From positions 1-64,000 of the forward strand of contig NZ_CABVGX010000018.1 of assembly GCF_902497625.1 (NCBI RefSeq): a DNA stretch of 64,000 nucleotides. Direction: 5' to 3'. This document shows positions 27,492 to 36,999 of this stretch, one piece after another. Numbering within the stretch: the stretch's first letter is position 1; the number at the start of each line of letters is the position of its first letter. The position numbers and the translations under genes were made by a program. The notes under the pieces are model-generated. The model did no database searches, was not told the origin of the DNA, and was given only the letters and a program-made list of their open reading frames with translations. The stretch comes from Pseudomonas fluorescens (GTDB taxonomy: Bacteria > Pseudomonadota > Gammaproteobacteria > Pseudomonadales > Pseudomonadaceae).

Positions 27492-27582
27492 ATGTAGGAG
27501 TGAGCCTGCTCGCGAAAGCGGTACACCAGTCAACATCAATGTTGAATGTCAGTCCGCTATCGCGAGCAGGCCCGCTCCACAT
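27492..27582. repeat. REPIN between glk and gltR
   Basis: Arms 'tgtaggagtgagcctgctcgcg' and 'cgcgagcaggcccgctccaca', inverted. Confidence 0.9.
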
Positions 27583-27594
27583 TTAGATTGTGTT

Positions 27595-28545
27595 TCAGGC
27601 TTGGTCCAGCGCCACTCCCGCGCCGACCAGCCCGGAATACGGTGCTGTCACCAGCCACACCGGGATGCCTTTGAAGTAATCGCTCATGCAGCCCTTGTCG
27701 GCAAAACACCGGGCGAAACCGCTTTCGATGAAGAAATCGGCAAACCGTGGAATCACCCCGCCGACGATAAACACCCCGCCGCGCGCGCCGGTGGTCAGCA
27801 CGTTATTGCCGGCGACTCGCCCGAGCCAGCAGCAGAACTGCTCCAGCACTTCCAGAGCAATCGGATCGCCCGCCAGCCCTGCCGCGGTGATTGATTCCGG
27901 AGAATCGAGCACCGGCTCGTGGCCGTCCACCGCGCAGATCGCCCGGTAAACCCGAGGCAGACCGCCGCCGCTCAGTGCCGTCTCGGCGCTGACGTGGCCG
28001 ATCTCGTTGAAAATGTGTTGCCACAGCTGGGTTTCGCGCGGGCTGCTCAGCGGCAGATCGACGTGACCGCCCTCACCCGGCAGCGCCGCGAACCGGCCTT
28101 CGCCCAGATTCAGCAACGTGCCGACGCCCAAACCGGTGCCGGGGCCGATCACCACCGCCGGGCGCAGTGGCTCCGGGGTGCCGGCGCAGACCACACGAAA
28201 CTCATCCGGCTGCAAGCGGGTCATGCCCAGCGCCATCGCCGAAAAGTCGTTGGTCAGGAGCAATCTGTCGACCTGCAAAATCTCGCAGAACGCCTTGCGG
28301 CTAAGGCGCCAATGATTGTTGGTGAATTTGAATTCATCACCACTCACCGGCCCCGCCACCGACAGGCACACCGAACCGATATCGCCGGGTTTCAAACCCA
28401 ACCCACCGAGGTAGACGCCAATGGCCTCCTCGGGGCTGGCGTGATCCGCCGTCGCCAGCACCTGGATGGCTTCCAGTTGCTGGTTTTTCCACAACGCAAA
28501 CCGTGCGTTGGTCCCACCGATATCCCCGACCAAAGCCAGTTTCAA
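27595..28545 (-). CDS. glk: Glucokinase
   Basis: A 316-residue glucokinase (Glk type, not ROK) that phosphorylates cytoplasmic glucose. The phosphate-binding [12 protein letters not shown] lies at 7-18, and [13 protein letters not shown] and [12 protein letters not shown] follow in the expected order. The start is TTG at 28543-28545: no ATG lies near, the protein aligns with the family from this codon, and GGAG sits nine bases before it. This TTG overlaps the edd stop by 4 bp (TTGA), pointing to translational coupling with edd. Confidence 0.94.
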   Translation of the reverse strand: MKLALVGDIGGTNARFALWKNQQLEAIQVLATADHASPEEAIGVYLGGLGLKPGDIGSVCLSVAGPVSGDEFKFTNNHWRLSRKAFCEILQVDRLLLTNDFSAMALGMTRLQPDEFRVVCAGTPEPLRPAVVIGPGTGLGVGTLLNLGEGRFAALPGEGGHVDLPLSSPRETQLWQHIFNEIGHVSAETALSGGGLPRVYRAICAVDGHEPVLDSPESITAAGLAGDPIALEVLEQFCCWLGRVAGNNVLTTGARGGVFIVGGVIPRFADFFIESGFARCFADKGCMSDYFKGIPVWLVTAPYSGLVGAGVALDQA

Positions 28546-30368
28546 TTAAGCGTCTCCAGGGCAGAAGTAAAGGCACTGGCGCCCTGCTCTGCGGAGCTGA
28601 AGGCCATGCGCATGAAACCAAACAACTCGCGACCGCTGCCGATATTGTTACCCAACAGGCCTTCGGCAGGTGCACGCGCTGCAAATTCGTCGGCGTCCAC
28701 CTTAAGCTCAAGTGTGCCTTCGACGCCATCGACGCGGATGATATCGCCCTCCTGCACCCGCGCCAAAGCGCCGCCGACGTAAGCCTCGGGACTGACATGA
28801 ATGGCCGCCGGGATTTTCCCCGATGCGCCGGACATGCGCCCGTCAGTCACCAGGGCGACTTTGAAACCACGGTCCTGCAGCACGCCAAGGAAAGGCGTCA
28901 TCTTGTGCAGCTCCGGCATGCCGTTGGAGCGCGGCCCCTGAAAACGCATGACCGCAACAAAATCCTTCTCCAGCAGACCAGCCTTGAACGCGTCGGCCAG
29001 ATCCTGCTGATCCTGGAACACCATCGCCGGTGCTTCGACAATCTGGTTTTCCAGGGCCACGGCGGAAACTTTCATCACGCCGCGACCGAGATTGCCCTCC
29101 ATGACGCGCAAGCCACCCTCTGCCGAGAACGCGCGAGCGACCGGACGTAGAATGTCTTCGTCGAGGCTGTCGACCGGACCTTCGCGCCAGACCAGCTCGC
29201 CGTTGTCCAGGAACGGCTCCAGGGTGTAGCGGCTCAAGCCATGCCCGAGGACGGTGTTAACGTTTTCGTGTAGCAACCCTGCCGCGAGCAGTTCGCGGAT
29301 CAGGAAGGACATGCCGCCCGCCGCCTGGAAGTGGTTGATGTCGGCTTTGCCGTTCGGGTAGACGTGGCTCAAGGTCGGCACGACTTCGGACAGGTCGGCC
29401 ATGTCTTGCCAGGTCAGTTGAATGCCTGCCGCCATGGCGATGGCCGGCATGTGCAGGGTGTGGTTGGTCGAGCCGCCGGTGGCATGCAAGGCGACAATGG
29501 AGTTGACCAGCGAGCGCTCGTCGACGATTTCGCCGATCGGCATGAAATTGCCATTCTGCTTGGTCAACCGCGTGACTTGATGCGCCGCTTCACGGGTCAA
29601 GGCGTCACGCAGCGGGGTGTTCGGGTTGACGAACGAAGCGCCGGGCAGGTGCAGGCCCATGACTTCCATCAGCAACTGATTGGTGTTGGCGGTGCCGTAA
29701 AATGTGCAGGTGCCAGGGCTGTGATAAGACTTCATCTCCGATTCAAGCAGCTCTTCGCGCGTCGCCTTGCCTTCGGCGTAGCGCTGACGTACATCGGCTT
29801 TCTGCTTGTTGGAAATACCCGAGACCATCGGCCCACCCGGGACGAAGATGGTCGGCAGGTGACCGAAACGCAACGCGCCCATCATCAGCCCCGGGACAAT
29901 CTTGTCGCAGATGCCGAGCATCAGCGCGCCGTCGAACATGTTGTGCGAGAGCGCGACGGCGGTGGACATCGCGATCACTTCGCGGCTCGGCAGGCTCAGC
30001 TCCATGCCCGGCTCGCCTTGGGTCACGCCATCGCACATGGCTGGCGTGCCGCCCGCGAATTGACCGACCGAGCCGATTTCGCGCAGGGCATTCTTGATTT
30101 GTTCAGGAAAAACTTCGTACGGCTGGTGCGCCGAGAGCATGTCGTTATATGACGAAACAATTGCGATGTTGGCAGCGTTCATCATCCGCAAGCTTTGCTT
30201 ATCATCGCTGCCGCAACCGGCCACGCCATGGGCGAAGTTGGCGCATTGCAGCTTGCCGCGCATCGGACCGTCGCTGGCAGCACCGCGAATAAGCGCAAGG
30301 TAAGCCTCACGAGTTGCGCGACTGCGGGCGATAAGCCGTTCGGTGACCTCAAGGACGCGGGGATGCAT
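28542..30368 (-). CDS. edd: 6-phosphogluconate dehydratase
   Basis: A 608-residue IlvD/Edd-family iron-sulfur enzyme converting 6-phosphogluconate to KDPG, the key step of the Entner-Doudoroff pathway. Family marks include [20 protein letters not shown] (with the cluster Cys), [20 protein letters not shown] and [16 protein letters not shown]. It starts with ATG at 30366-30368 and is divergent from gap across 220 bp that hold two perfect HexR boxes. edd-glk forms one operon with gltR-gltS downstream after a REPIN. Confidence 0.96.
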   Translation of the reverse strand: MHPRVLEVTERLIARSRATREAYLALIRGAASDGPMRGKLQCANFAHGVAGCGSDDKQSLRMMNAANIAIVSSYNDMLSAHQPYEVFPEQIKNALREIGSVGQFAGGTPAMCDGVTQGEPGMELSLPSREVIAMSTAVALSHNMFDGALMLGICDKIVPGLMMGALRFGHLPTIFVPGGPMVSGISNKQKADVRQRYAEGKATREELLESEMKSYHSPGTCTFYGTANTNQLLMEVMGLHLPGASFVNPNTPLRDALTREAAHQVTRLTKQNGNFMPIGEIVDERSLVNSIVALHATGGSTNHTLHMPAIAMAAGIQLTWQDMADLSEVVPTLSHVYPNGKADINHFQAAGGMSFLIRELLAAGLLHENVNTVLGHGLSRYTLEPFLDNGELVWREGPVDSLDEDILRPVARAFSAEGGLRVMEGNLGRGVMKVSAVALENQIVEAPAMVFQDQQDLADAFKAGLLEKDFVAVMRFQGPRSNGMPELHKMTPFLGVLQDRGFKVALVTDGRMSGASGKIPAAIHVSPEAYVGGALARVQEGDIIRVDGVEGTLELKVDADEFAARAPAEGLLGNNIGSGRELFGFMRMAFSSAEQGASAFTSALETLN

Positions 30369-30488
30369 GTGTAGAACTCCAGGCTAACGGATGTGGCGAC
30401 CTGATTGTCTATGCTGATCAACGGCGCCTGTCGATGAGATGACGGACGGTTTCGTTGATCGGTCGGACCAGTTGATTCAGGTCACTCG

Positions 30489-30503
30489 TTGTAGATTGAA
30501 CAA
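30489..30503. promoter_or_regulatory. HexR operator 1, edd-gap intergenic region
   Basis: TTGT-AGATTGA-ACAA, an exact match to the HexR consensus TTGT-N7-ACAA, about 120 bp upstream of edd and 86 bp upstream of gap. Confidence 0.8.
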
Positions 30504-30550
30504 AATATTGCCACTAAAAAGGCTTGTTTTCTATTTTTATGCGAATAATC

Positions 30551-30565
30551 TTGTAATTCCAACAA
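30551..30565. promoter_or_regulatory. HexR operator 2, before gap
   Basis: TTGT-AATTCCA-ACAA, exact match to TTGT-N7-ACAA, 24 bp before the gap start codon. It overlaps an AACAACAA CA motif at 30561-30568 on the gap strand. Confidence 0.8.
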
Positions 30566-30588
30566 CAAATCGACGGCGGCCCAGTTAA

Positions 30589-31590
30589 ATGACTCTTCGC
30601 ATCGCAATCAATGGATTTGGCCGTATCGGCCGCAACGTCCTGCGCGCACTGTATACCCAAGGCTACCGCCAGGATTTGCAGATTGTTGCAATCAATGACC
30701 TGGGCGACAGTGCCATCAATGCTCATCTACTCAAATACGACACCGTTCACGGCACTTTCGACGCCGAGGTTCAGCACGATCAGGAGAGCCTGACCGTCAA
30801 TGGCGACCGGATCGCTGTCAGCGCCATTCGCAACCCTGCGGAACTGCCTTGGGCCGCAGAGAAGATCGACGTTGTGTTCGAATGCACCGGTTTGTTCACC
30901 GACCGGGCGAAGGCAGCTGCGCACATTACTGCCGGCGCACGCAAAGTGATCATCTCGGCGCCGGCCAAAGGCGCCGATGCCACGGTGGTCTACGGGGTCA
31001 ACCACGACATTCTGCGCCAATCGCATCACATTATTTCCAATGCGTCGTGCACCACCAATTGCCTGGCCCCGGTCGCTCAGGTGTTGCACCGCGAACTCGG
31101 CATCGAGAGCGGTCTGATGACCACGATCCATGCCTACACCAATGATCAGAACCTGACCGACGTCTACCACACGGACCCGTACCGGGCGCGTTCGGCCACG
31201 CAGAACATGATCCCGAGCAAGACCGGCGCCGCTGAAGCGGTGGGTCTGGTGCTGCCGGAACTGGCGGGCAAACTGACCGGGATGGCGGTGCGCGTACCGG
31301 TGATCAACGTGTCGCTGGTCGACCTGACCGTGCAACTCAAGCGCGAAGCCACAGCCGATGAAGTCAATGCGCTGCTCAAAGAAGCCAGCCAACATTCCAA
31401 GATCCTCGGCTACAACACCCTGCCGCTGGTCTCTAGCGACTTCAACCACAATCCGCTGTCGTCAATCTTCGATGCCAACCACACCAAGTCCAGCGGCAAG
31501 CTGCTGAAAGTACTGGCGTGGTACGACAACGAATGGGGCTTCTCCAACCGCATGCTGGATAACTGTTTGGCATTGTGTAACGCCGAATAA
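30589..31590 (+). CDS. gapA: Type I glyceraldehyde-3-phosphate dehydrogenase
   Basis: A 333-residue NAD-dependent enzyme oxidising the glyceraldehyde-3-phosphate made by Eda. The Rossmann motif [14 protein letters not shown] is at 7-20 and the active-site Cys154 is in [12 protein letters not shown]. It is divergent from edd and shares the HexR-controlled region. The start ATG has no strong Shine-Dalgarno (CAGTTAA just upstream); the family N-terminus nonetheless fixes this start. It is followed by a REPIN. Confidence 0.96.
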   Translation: MTLRIAINGFGRIGRNVLRALYTQGYRQDLQIVAINDLGDSAINAHLLKYDTVHGTFDAEVQHDQESLTVNGDRIAVSAIRNPAELPWAAEKIDVVFECTGLFTDRAKAAAHITAGARKVIISAPAKGADATVVYGVNHDILRQSHHIISNASCTTNCLAPVAQVLHRELGIESGLMTTIHAYTNDQNLTDVYHTDPYRARSATQNMIPSKTGAAEAVGLVLPELAGKLTGMAVRVPVINVSLVDLTVQLKREATADEVNALLKEASQHSKILGYNTLPLVSSDFNHNPLSSIFDANHTKSSGKLLKVLAWYDNEWGFSNRMLDNCLALCNAE

Positions 31591-31600
31591 ACACCCTCCC

Positions 31601-31702
31601 CTGTAGGTGCGAACCTGCTCGCGAAAGCGGTAAACGATAACGCGTACTGTCTGGATTAACGCGTAGTTCAAACCTCTTTCGCGAGCAGGCTCGCTCCTAC
31701 AG
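31601..31702. repeat. REPIN after gap
   Basis: Arms 'ctgtaggtgcgaacctgctcgcg' and 'cgcgagcaggctcgctcctacag'. Confidence 0.9.
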
Positions 31703-31755
31703 GGCGTTGTGTGACGCCGAATAATCGCACTGCGCAGTTTTTCACAATTGAGCGC

Positions 31756-31790
31756 TTGACCACTCATGCAGATGATAAGCATTATCATTC
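31756..31790 (+). promoter_or_regulatory. Promoter with Fur box before the ECF sigma gene
   Basis: TTGACC (31756) and CATTAT (31780) form a plausible sigma-70 promoter with an 18-bp spacer. Overlapping the -10, TGATAAG-C-ATTATCA at 31773-31787 matches the Fur 7-1-7 consensus TGATAAT-N-ATTATCA with one mismatch, so iron-bound Fur should block it. Confidence 0.8.
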
Positions 31791-31814
31791 GCTTGAAATG
31801 GATCAGGTCTTCCC

Positions 31815-32333
31815 GTGAGTCAATCGCACTTCAATCATGTCTTCATCGCACAGCGGGTCTCTCTGCTGCGCACATTGGAGCGGATGGTCAACAACCACAG
31901 CACCGCTGAAGATCTTCTCCAGGAAACCTACCTGCGGGTCACCCGTGCGCTCAGCGAGCGGGCCATCGACCACCTCGAACCCTTCGTCTTCCAGACTGCC
32001 CGCAACCTTGCGCTGGACCATCTGCGGGCGCGACGCATCCAGTCGCGAACGATGCTCGACAATGTCCCGCCGGACGTGGTGGAAAGCATTGCGGCGCCCG
32101 TCAGCAGCGCCGAGGACGCCGCCCATGCCGAACAACTACTCGAGCGTTTGAACGTGAGCCTCAGTGAACTCAGCCAACGTCAGCAGCAGATTTTCATCCT
32201 CAGCCGGCTACACGGGCACAGTTACCTTGAGATCGCCGACAAGCTTGATGTCTCGTTGAGCACGGTGCAAAAGGAATTGAAACTGATCATGACCATCTGC
32301 GTCGGGGTCGCCGAACGTTTGAACGGCGACTGA
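31815..32333 (+). CDS. FecI-like ECF sigma factor (iron/heme signalling)
   Basis: A 172-residue ECF sigma factor. Region 2 includes DLLQETYLRVTRAL and the -10 recognition segment PFVFQTARNLALDHLRARR (about 56-74); region 4 has LSQRQQQIFILSRLHGHSYLEIADKLDVSLSTVQKEL (about 117-153). The start is GTG at 31815; the ribosome site is weak. A Fur box lies 28-42 bp upstream, so it should be made when iron is scarce. It is followed by a FecR-type regulator and a TonB receptor, the standard cell-surface signalling trio (similar to Hxu in P. aeruginosa). Its likely targets are the receptor and the heme oxygenase gene. Confidence 0.9.
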   Translation: MSQSHFNHVFIAQRVSLLRTLERMVNNHSTAEDLLQETYLRVTRALSERAIDHLEPFVFQTARNLALDHLRARRIQSRTMLDNVPPDVVESIAAPVSSAEDAAHAEQLLERLNVSLSELSQRQQQIFILSRLHGHSYLEIADKLDVSLSTVQKELKLIMTICVGVAERLNGD

Positions 32334-32453
32334 GTTTGACAGCGGCCTATCCAATGATCGGGGCCGACAGCATCGGGGCCGGTGACTTTGCTACTCTTGC
32401 CGCTCAGCTTCACTTATATAAACAGCCGTGCATAGACACGCCGAGGAAACACC

Positions 32454-33419
32454 GTGACGGACCCCAACCGCCCCGCTCCGCCCGACCCGACGCGCAACAC
32501 TGCCCGTGCGATGGACGAGGCCCTGGACTGGCTGATTGTGCTGGGCAATCCCGACGAGGAGCAGTCACGACAGTTCCACGCCTGGCTGGCCGCCGATTCC
32601 CTGCATGAGCACGCCTTTGCCAAGGCGCAAGCTATCTGGGACGGTCCGCAAGTTGCGCAATGCGCGCAACACCTCACCGAGCTGCCAGCCAAAGTCAGCG
32701 TGCTTTCACGCCTGCGTCCGCACTGGAAACCTTTGGCCACCGCTGCCGTGTTGATCCTCGGTTTATTCAGTTTCAGCAACGTGCCTTTGCGCCTTCAGGC
32801 TGACCATTTGACCGTGGTCGGCGAGCGCCAGCGTTTGCAGCTGGAGGACGGTTCGAAAGTGCTGCTGAATACTGACTCGGCTTTTTCAAGCACCATCAAC
32901 GACCAGCAGCGTGATGCCCGCCTGTATCAGGGCGAGGCATTTTTCGACGTGCCCGCCAGCCGCGACCGGCCCCTGCAAATCGATGCCGGCCCGGTCAAGG
33001 CCAGTGTCCGCGACACTGCATTCGCCGTGCGTTACCTCGACGGTGTGGCGCAGGTTCGGGTGCAGCGCGGCGACATTGATCTGCAGGCGACCCGCGACGA
33101 CGCGCGGATTCGCTTGTCCGCCGGCGAAAGCATCCGCATAGGCCCGAACGGTTTTGACCGCCCTGCCAAACTTGATGCCGCGACAGACCTGGCCTGGGTC
33201 CAGGGGCGCCTGGTGTTTGAGAACTGCCCATTGGACGAAGTGCTGGCGGAGCTGCGGCGCTATTACCCCGGCTGGATCATCAATAACAACCCGCAACTGG
33301 CGAATGTTGCCGTGACAGGCAATTACCGCCTTGATCAGCCGCTGGACGCAGTTCGGTCGCTGGCGCACATCACCTCGGCTCGCCTGCAGGAATTTCCTGC
33401 GCTGGTGATTCTTAACTGA
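32454..33419 (+). CDS. FecR-like anti-sigma/sigma regulator
   Basis: A 321-residue inner-membrane regulator. The N-terminal cytoplasmic DUF4880 domain (about 20-65; ALDWLIVLGNPDEEQSRQFHAWL) binds the sigma factor. A single membrane helix at about 86-105 (LATAAVLILGLFSFSNVPL) leads to the periplasmic FecR domain (about 110-210; VVGERQRLQLEDGSKVLLNT) and a C-terminal STN-like region (about 245-321) that meets the receptor signalling domain. The start is GTG at 32454 with GAGGAAACACC upstream. It follows the sigma gene by 120 bp and precedes the receptor by 121 bp. Confidence 0.9.
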   Translation: MTDPNRPAPPDPTRNTARAMDEALDWLIVLGNPDEEQSRQFHAWLAADSLHEHAFAKAQAIWDGPQVAQCAQHLTELPAKVSVLSRLRPHWKPLATAAVLILGLFSFSNVPLRLQADHLTVVGERQRLQLEDGSKVLLNTDSAFSSTINDQQRDARLYQGEAFFDVPASRDRPLQIDAGPVKASVRDTAFAVRYLDGVAQVRVQRGDIDLQATRDDARIRLSAGESIRIGPNGFDRPAKLDAATDLAWVQGRLVFENCPLDEVLAELRRYYPGWIINNNPQLANVAVTGNYRLDQPLDAVRSLAHITSARLQEFPALVILN

Positions 33420-33422
33420 ATG

Positions 33423-33464
33423 AGAATTATTTTTACTCGATAGCCCGAGCTCGTTCGTCTCGTT
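33423..33464 (+). promoter_or_regulatory. Putative ECF-sigma promoter of the TonB receptor gene
   Basis: AGAA-N3-TTTTTACT-N16-TTCGTCTCGTT. The same words with the same spacing occur before the heme oxygenase gene (36167-36208). The CGTCT element resembles -10 regions of iron-starvation ECF promoters. Confidence 0.6.
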
Positions 33465-33540
33465 ATAGCCAATGCAATTGATTCGCATCCCGGATGCCAA
33501 TCAGCACCTATAAAGATTCGTGCGACACGGAGCGCTATCG

Positions 33541-36129
33541 ATGTCCTCTTGCCTCACCCGCCACTCTTCACCCTCGCGCATGCTGTCGCTGCTGACTGCG
33601 GCCATTCTCCTGGCCGGTAGCGAGTCGCTCCTGGCTGCCAACGCCGCCGGACAACCAACGCGCACGATAGGCGACTATGCATTCGCCATTCCCCAGCAAT
33701 CGCTGGTGTCGGCAATCAACGCGTTCACCAGCGTTACCGGCTGGCAAGTCGGCCTCTCGGCTGAGCTGGCACAGGGCGTCGCATCGCCGGGCGTACGCGG
33801 ATCATTGCCAGCGGAAAAAGCCCTTGATCGCTTGTTGGTGGGGACCAACCTGAGCTATCGCAAACTGGGCAACAGCAACATCGTGCTGGAAAAACGGGCC
33901 GGCAGCGGTGCGTTGAATTTGCAGCAGGTGACTATCAGCGCCACTCGCCAGGAACAAAGCGTCGAAAGTGTGCCGGGTACCGTCACCGTTCATACCCGCG
34001 ACGAACTGGACCGCAACAACGTCAATACGATCAAGAATCTGGTGCGCTATGAGCCGGGAGTTTCCGTAGGCGGCGCCGGGCAACGCGGCGGGATCAGCGG
34101 CTACAACATCCGCGGCATCGACGGCGACCGGATCCTGACCCAGGTCGATGGCGTGGAAATTCCCAACGGTTTTTTTAACGGCCCGTATGCCAAGACCCAG
34201 CGCAATTACGTCGACCCGGAAATCATCAAACGCGTGGAAATCCTGCGTGGCCCGGCGTCGGTGCTGTACGGCAGCAACGCCATCGGCGGCGCCGTCAGTT
34301 ATTTCACCCTCGACCCCGACGACATCATTAAATCCGGCAACGATGTCGGCGCGCGCCTCAAGACTGGTTACAGCTCCGCCGACGAAAGCTGGTTGAAATC
34401 CGCCACGGTCGCCGGGCGCGCCAATCAGTTCGACGGCTTGCTGCATTACAGCCAGCGCGATGGCCACGAAACCGAATCCTACGGCAGCAACAATGGCACC
34501 GGCCTGGCACGCACCGCGCAAAACCCGGAAGAGGTGCGTACCTACAATGTCCTGGCCAAGGTCGGCTGGAACTACAACGACGATTCACGCCTTGGCCTGA
34601 CTTACGAAAAGTACAAGGACGATCGCGATGCCGATCTGAAAAGCGCCTACGGCGGTCCTTACGCCGATGGCAGGCCGACCATACCGGAAACTGTGCTACC
34701 CGGCGGAATGTACCAATGGCGTACCGGTAACGACACTGTGACCCGCGAACGGCTGGGCGTGGAAAACAGCTTCGCCCTCGACAGCCTGCTGGTGGACAAC
34801 GTCAAGTGGAGTCTCAATCACCAGGTCGCCAAGACTGACCAGAGCACCGCCGAGTTCTATTACCCGATGTCGCGCCAGGTACTGCGAACGCGCAACACGC
34901 TCTACGAAGAGAAGCAGTGGGTGTTCGACGCGCAACTCGACAAGGCTTTCAGCCTTGGCCAGACCGATCACTTGATGACCTACGGCACCACGATCAAGCA
35001 GCAAAAAGTCACCGGCTCGCGCAGCGGCAATGGCATTTGCCTGGCGGCTTTCGGCAGTTGCCGGGTAGTCGGCGCAGTCAGCCCCGCCGACGTGCTGAAA
35101 AAGTCCAGCGACTTCCCGGACCCTACCATCAACACCTACAGTCTGTTTGCGCAGGATCAGATCAGCTGGGACAAATGGACCTTCCTGCCCGGGCTGCGCT
35201 ATGACTACACGCAACTCAAGCCGAAGATCACCCAGGAATTCCTCAACACCGCCGTCCCTGACGGTAACGGTACGGTCAGCGACAAAAACAAGACGTGGCA
35301 CAAGGTGTCACCGAAATTCGGCCTGACCTACGCCTTGACCGAGCAATACACCTGGTATGGCCAGTACGCCGAGGGTTTCCGCACGCCAACCGCCAAAGCC
35401 CTGTACGGGCGCTTTGACAACGCCGCTGAGGGTTACAGCGTGGAGCCCAATCCCAATCTGGATCCAGAGAAAAGCAAGGGCTTTGAAACCGGCCTGCGCG
35501 GCAACTTCAAGCACGGTTCATTCGACGTGGCGGTGTTCTACAACAAATACCGCGACTTCATCAACGAGGATGCGATCGGCCCGGGCTACACCGAGATGAC
35601 ATTCCAAAGTAACAACATCAAACGAGCGACCATCAAGGGTGCCGAGGTCAAGGGTCGCCTGAACCTGGATGCCTTCGGCGCGCCGCAAGGGCTGTATACA
35701 CAAGGCTCGGTGGCCTATCTCTACGGCCGTAACAACGATACTGGCGAACCGATCAACAGCATCAACCCGATGACCGGCGTATTGGGTCTCGGTTACGACC
35801 AGGACAACTACGGCGGCTTGCTCAGCTGGACGGTGGTGAAAAAGAAGAACCGGGTCGACGACAGCAACTTCAAATCACCGGACGGGGTCAGCAGCCAGTT
35901 CAAATCGCCGGGCTTCGGCATGCTCGACCTGACCGGATTCTACAAGGTGACCGACGATGTGACCGTCAGCGCCGGCGTCTACAACCTCACCGACAAGAAA
36001 TACTGGTTGTGGGACGACGTGCGCGGTTACGACGGCGTCGGCGAGGCAGCGGTGATCAACCCGGCCAACCTCGATCGCCTGACTCAGCCTGGGCGTAATT
36101 TTGCGCTCAACCTGATCTGGGACATCTGA
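33541..36129 (+). CDS. TonB-dependent heme/hemoglobin receptor with signalling domain
   Basis: An 862-residue outer-membrane receptor. A signal peptide (cleavage near residue 32), then an STN signalling domain at about 48-118 (AIPQQSLVSAINAFTSVTGW), the plug domain from about 135 (VTISATRQEQSVESVPGTVTVHTRDELDRNN... VEILRGPASVLYGSNAIGGAVSY), and a 22-strand barrel with the family C-terminus (GRNFALNLIWDI). The plug and barrel fit the hemoglobin/transferrin/lactoferrin receptor family. The start at 33541 has ACGGAG upstream. The STN domain agrees with its FecI/FecR neighbours. The heme oxygenase gene follows after 110 bp, supporting heme as the ligand. Confidence 0.9.
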   Translation: MSSCLTRHSSPSRMLSLLTAAILLAGSESLLAANAAGQPTRTIGDYAFAIPQQSLVSAINAFTSVTGWQVGLSAELAQGVASPGVRGSLPAEKALDRLLVGTNLSYRKLGNSNIVLEKRAGSGALNLQQVTISATRQEQSVESVPGTVTVHTRDELDRNNVNTIKNLVRYEPGVSVGGAGQRGGISGYNIRGIDGDRILTQVDGVEIPNGFFNGPYAKTQRNYVDPEIIKRVEILRGPASVLYGSNAIGGAVSYFTLDPDDIIKSGNDVGARLKTGYSSADESWLKSATVAGRANQFDGLLHYSQRDGHETESYGSNNGTGLARTAQNPEEVRTYNVLAKVGWNYNDDSRLGLTYEKYKDDRDADLKSAYGGPYADGRPTIPETVLPGGMYQWRTGNDTVTRERLGVENSFALDSLLVDNVKWSLNHQVAKTDQSTAEFYYPMSRQVLRTRNTLYEEKQWVFDAQLDKAFSLGQTDHLMTYGTTIKQQKVTGSRSGNGICLAAFGSCRVVGAVSPADVLKKSSDFPDPTINTYSLFAQDQISWDKWTFLPGLRYDYTQLKPKITQEFLNTAVPDGNGTVSDKNKTWHKVSPKFGLTYALTEQYTWYGQYAEGFRTPTAKALYGRFDNAAEGYSVEPNPNLDPEKSKGFETGLRGNFKHGSFDVAVFYNKYRDFINEDAIGPGYTEMTFQSNNIKRATIKGAEVKGRLNLDAFGAPQGLYTQGSVAYLYGRNNDTGEPINSINPMTGVLGLGYDQDNYGGLLSWTVVKKKNRVDDSNFKSPDGVSSQFKSPGFGMLDLTGFYKVTDDVTVSAGVYNLTDKKYWLWDDVRGYDGVGEAAVINPANLDRLTQPGRNFALNLIWDI

Positions 36130-36166
36130 CCCGCCCGCTGCGCTGCGTGGTTTTCGCTGACCGCGC

Positions 36167-36208
36167 AGAAACTTTTTTACTGTTCGGCGTCTGCTGATTC
36201 GTCTCGTT
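36167..36208 (+). promoter_or_regulatory. Putative ECF-sigma promoter of the heme oxygenase gene
   Basis: AGAA-N3-TTTTTACT-N16-TTCGTCTCGTT, sharing all fixed words and spacings with the element before the receptor gene. It ends 31 bp before the heme oxygenase ATG. Confidence 0.6.
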
Positions 36209-36239
36209 GGCAGACGCCTCTTTTTCAAAGGATTTGTAC

Positions 36240-36842
36240 ATGACGTCCCAGGCCACTGCCCAACGACCCACTCTGCGTTCGCAGCGCGTTAACCAGATCA
36301 CCAAGGAGCCGCACAGCAGACTCGATGCCTTGGTCAAAACCCACGCGCCCTTCGACACCCAAGCCAATTTCGCCCGATTTGTAGTTGCGCAATACCTGTT
36401 CCAGTCGGAGCTGGCGTCGCTGTACAACGATGCCGAGCTGACCGCAATCATTCCTGACCTGCCCGCGCGCTGCCGTGCCGAAGCGGCCAAGGCCGATCTG
36501 GCTGATCTGGACACCGATGTTCCGGCCCCGGTGCCAGGTGCTGTTAACAAGCCGAGCCAAGCCGAAGCGCTGGGTTGGCTGTTTGTCTCGGAGGGTTCCA
36601 AGCTTGGCGCGGCGTTTCTGATCAAGCGCGCAGTGGGGCTGGGCTTGAGTGAGACATTTGGTGCCCGCCATCTCGGCGAACCGGCCGGCGGCCGCGCTGA
36701 GGGGTGGAAAAATTTCGTGCGCACGCTCGACGCGCTCGAACTGAGCCCACAGGAGGAAGCCGAACTTGATAAAGGCGCAATAGACGCGTTCAACCGTTTT
36801 ACCGTGCTGCTGGAACAGGCGTACACGCCCCAACTCGCCTGA
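36240..36842 (+). CDS. hemO: Biliverdin-producing heme oxygenase
   Basis: A 200-residue heme oxygenase of the bacterial HemO/PigA group, which opens heme to release iron, CO and biliverdin in the cytosol. The proximal His is probably His32 or nearby in TKEPHSRLDALVK; the distal helix glycine motif is seen in GWLFVSEGSKLGAAFL. The ATG at 36240 has CAAAGGATTTGT upstream. It follows the heme-type TonB receptor and probably has its own ECF-type promoter. Regiospecificity (alpha or beta/delta cleavage) cannot be read from this alone. Confidence 0.88.
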   Translation: MTSQATAQRPTLRSQRVNQITKEPHSRLDALVKTHAPFDTQANFARFVVAQYLFQSELASLYNDAELTAIIPDLPARCRAEAAKADLADLDTDVPAPVPGAVNKPSQAEALGWLFVSEGSKLGAAFLIKRAVGLGLSETFGARHLGEPAGGRAEGWKNFVRTLDALELSPQEEAELDKGAIDAFNRFTVLLEQAYTPQLA

Positions 36843-36856
36843 CAGAACGCGATCCC

Positions 36857-36943
36857 GCAGGAGCAAGCTTGCTCGCGATAGTGGACTGGCATCGAAATTG
36901 GTGTTGAATGTGAGTCTTCATCGCGAGCAAGCTTGCTCCTACA
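36857..36943. repeat. REPIN, variant core CAAGCTTGCTCGCG
   Basis: Arms 'caggagcaagcttgctcgcga' and 'tcgcgagcaagcttgctccta', inverted, after the heme oxygenase gene. Confidence 0.9.
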
Positions 36944-36999
36944 CAGCCTTTACACGTTGCACATCTCTGACCCTATTCCAAAATGCCCTTTCCCAGTCC

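Noticed and set aside
36898..36999. Longer start for the DUF454 gene
   Set aside because: The added 34 residues lie partly in a REPIN and do not fit the family N-terminus.
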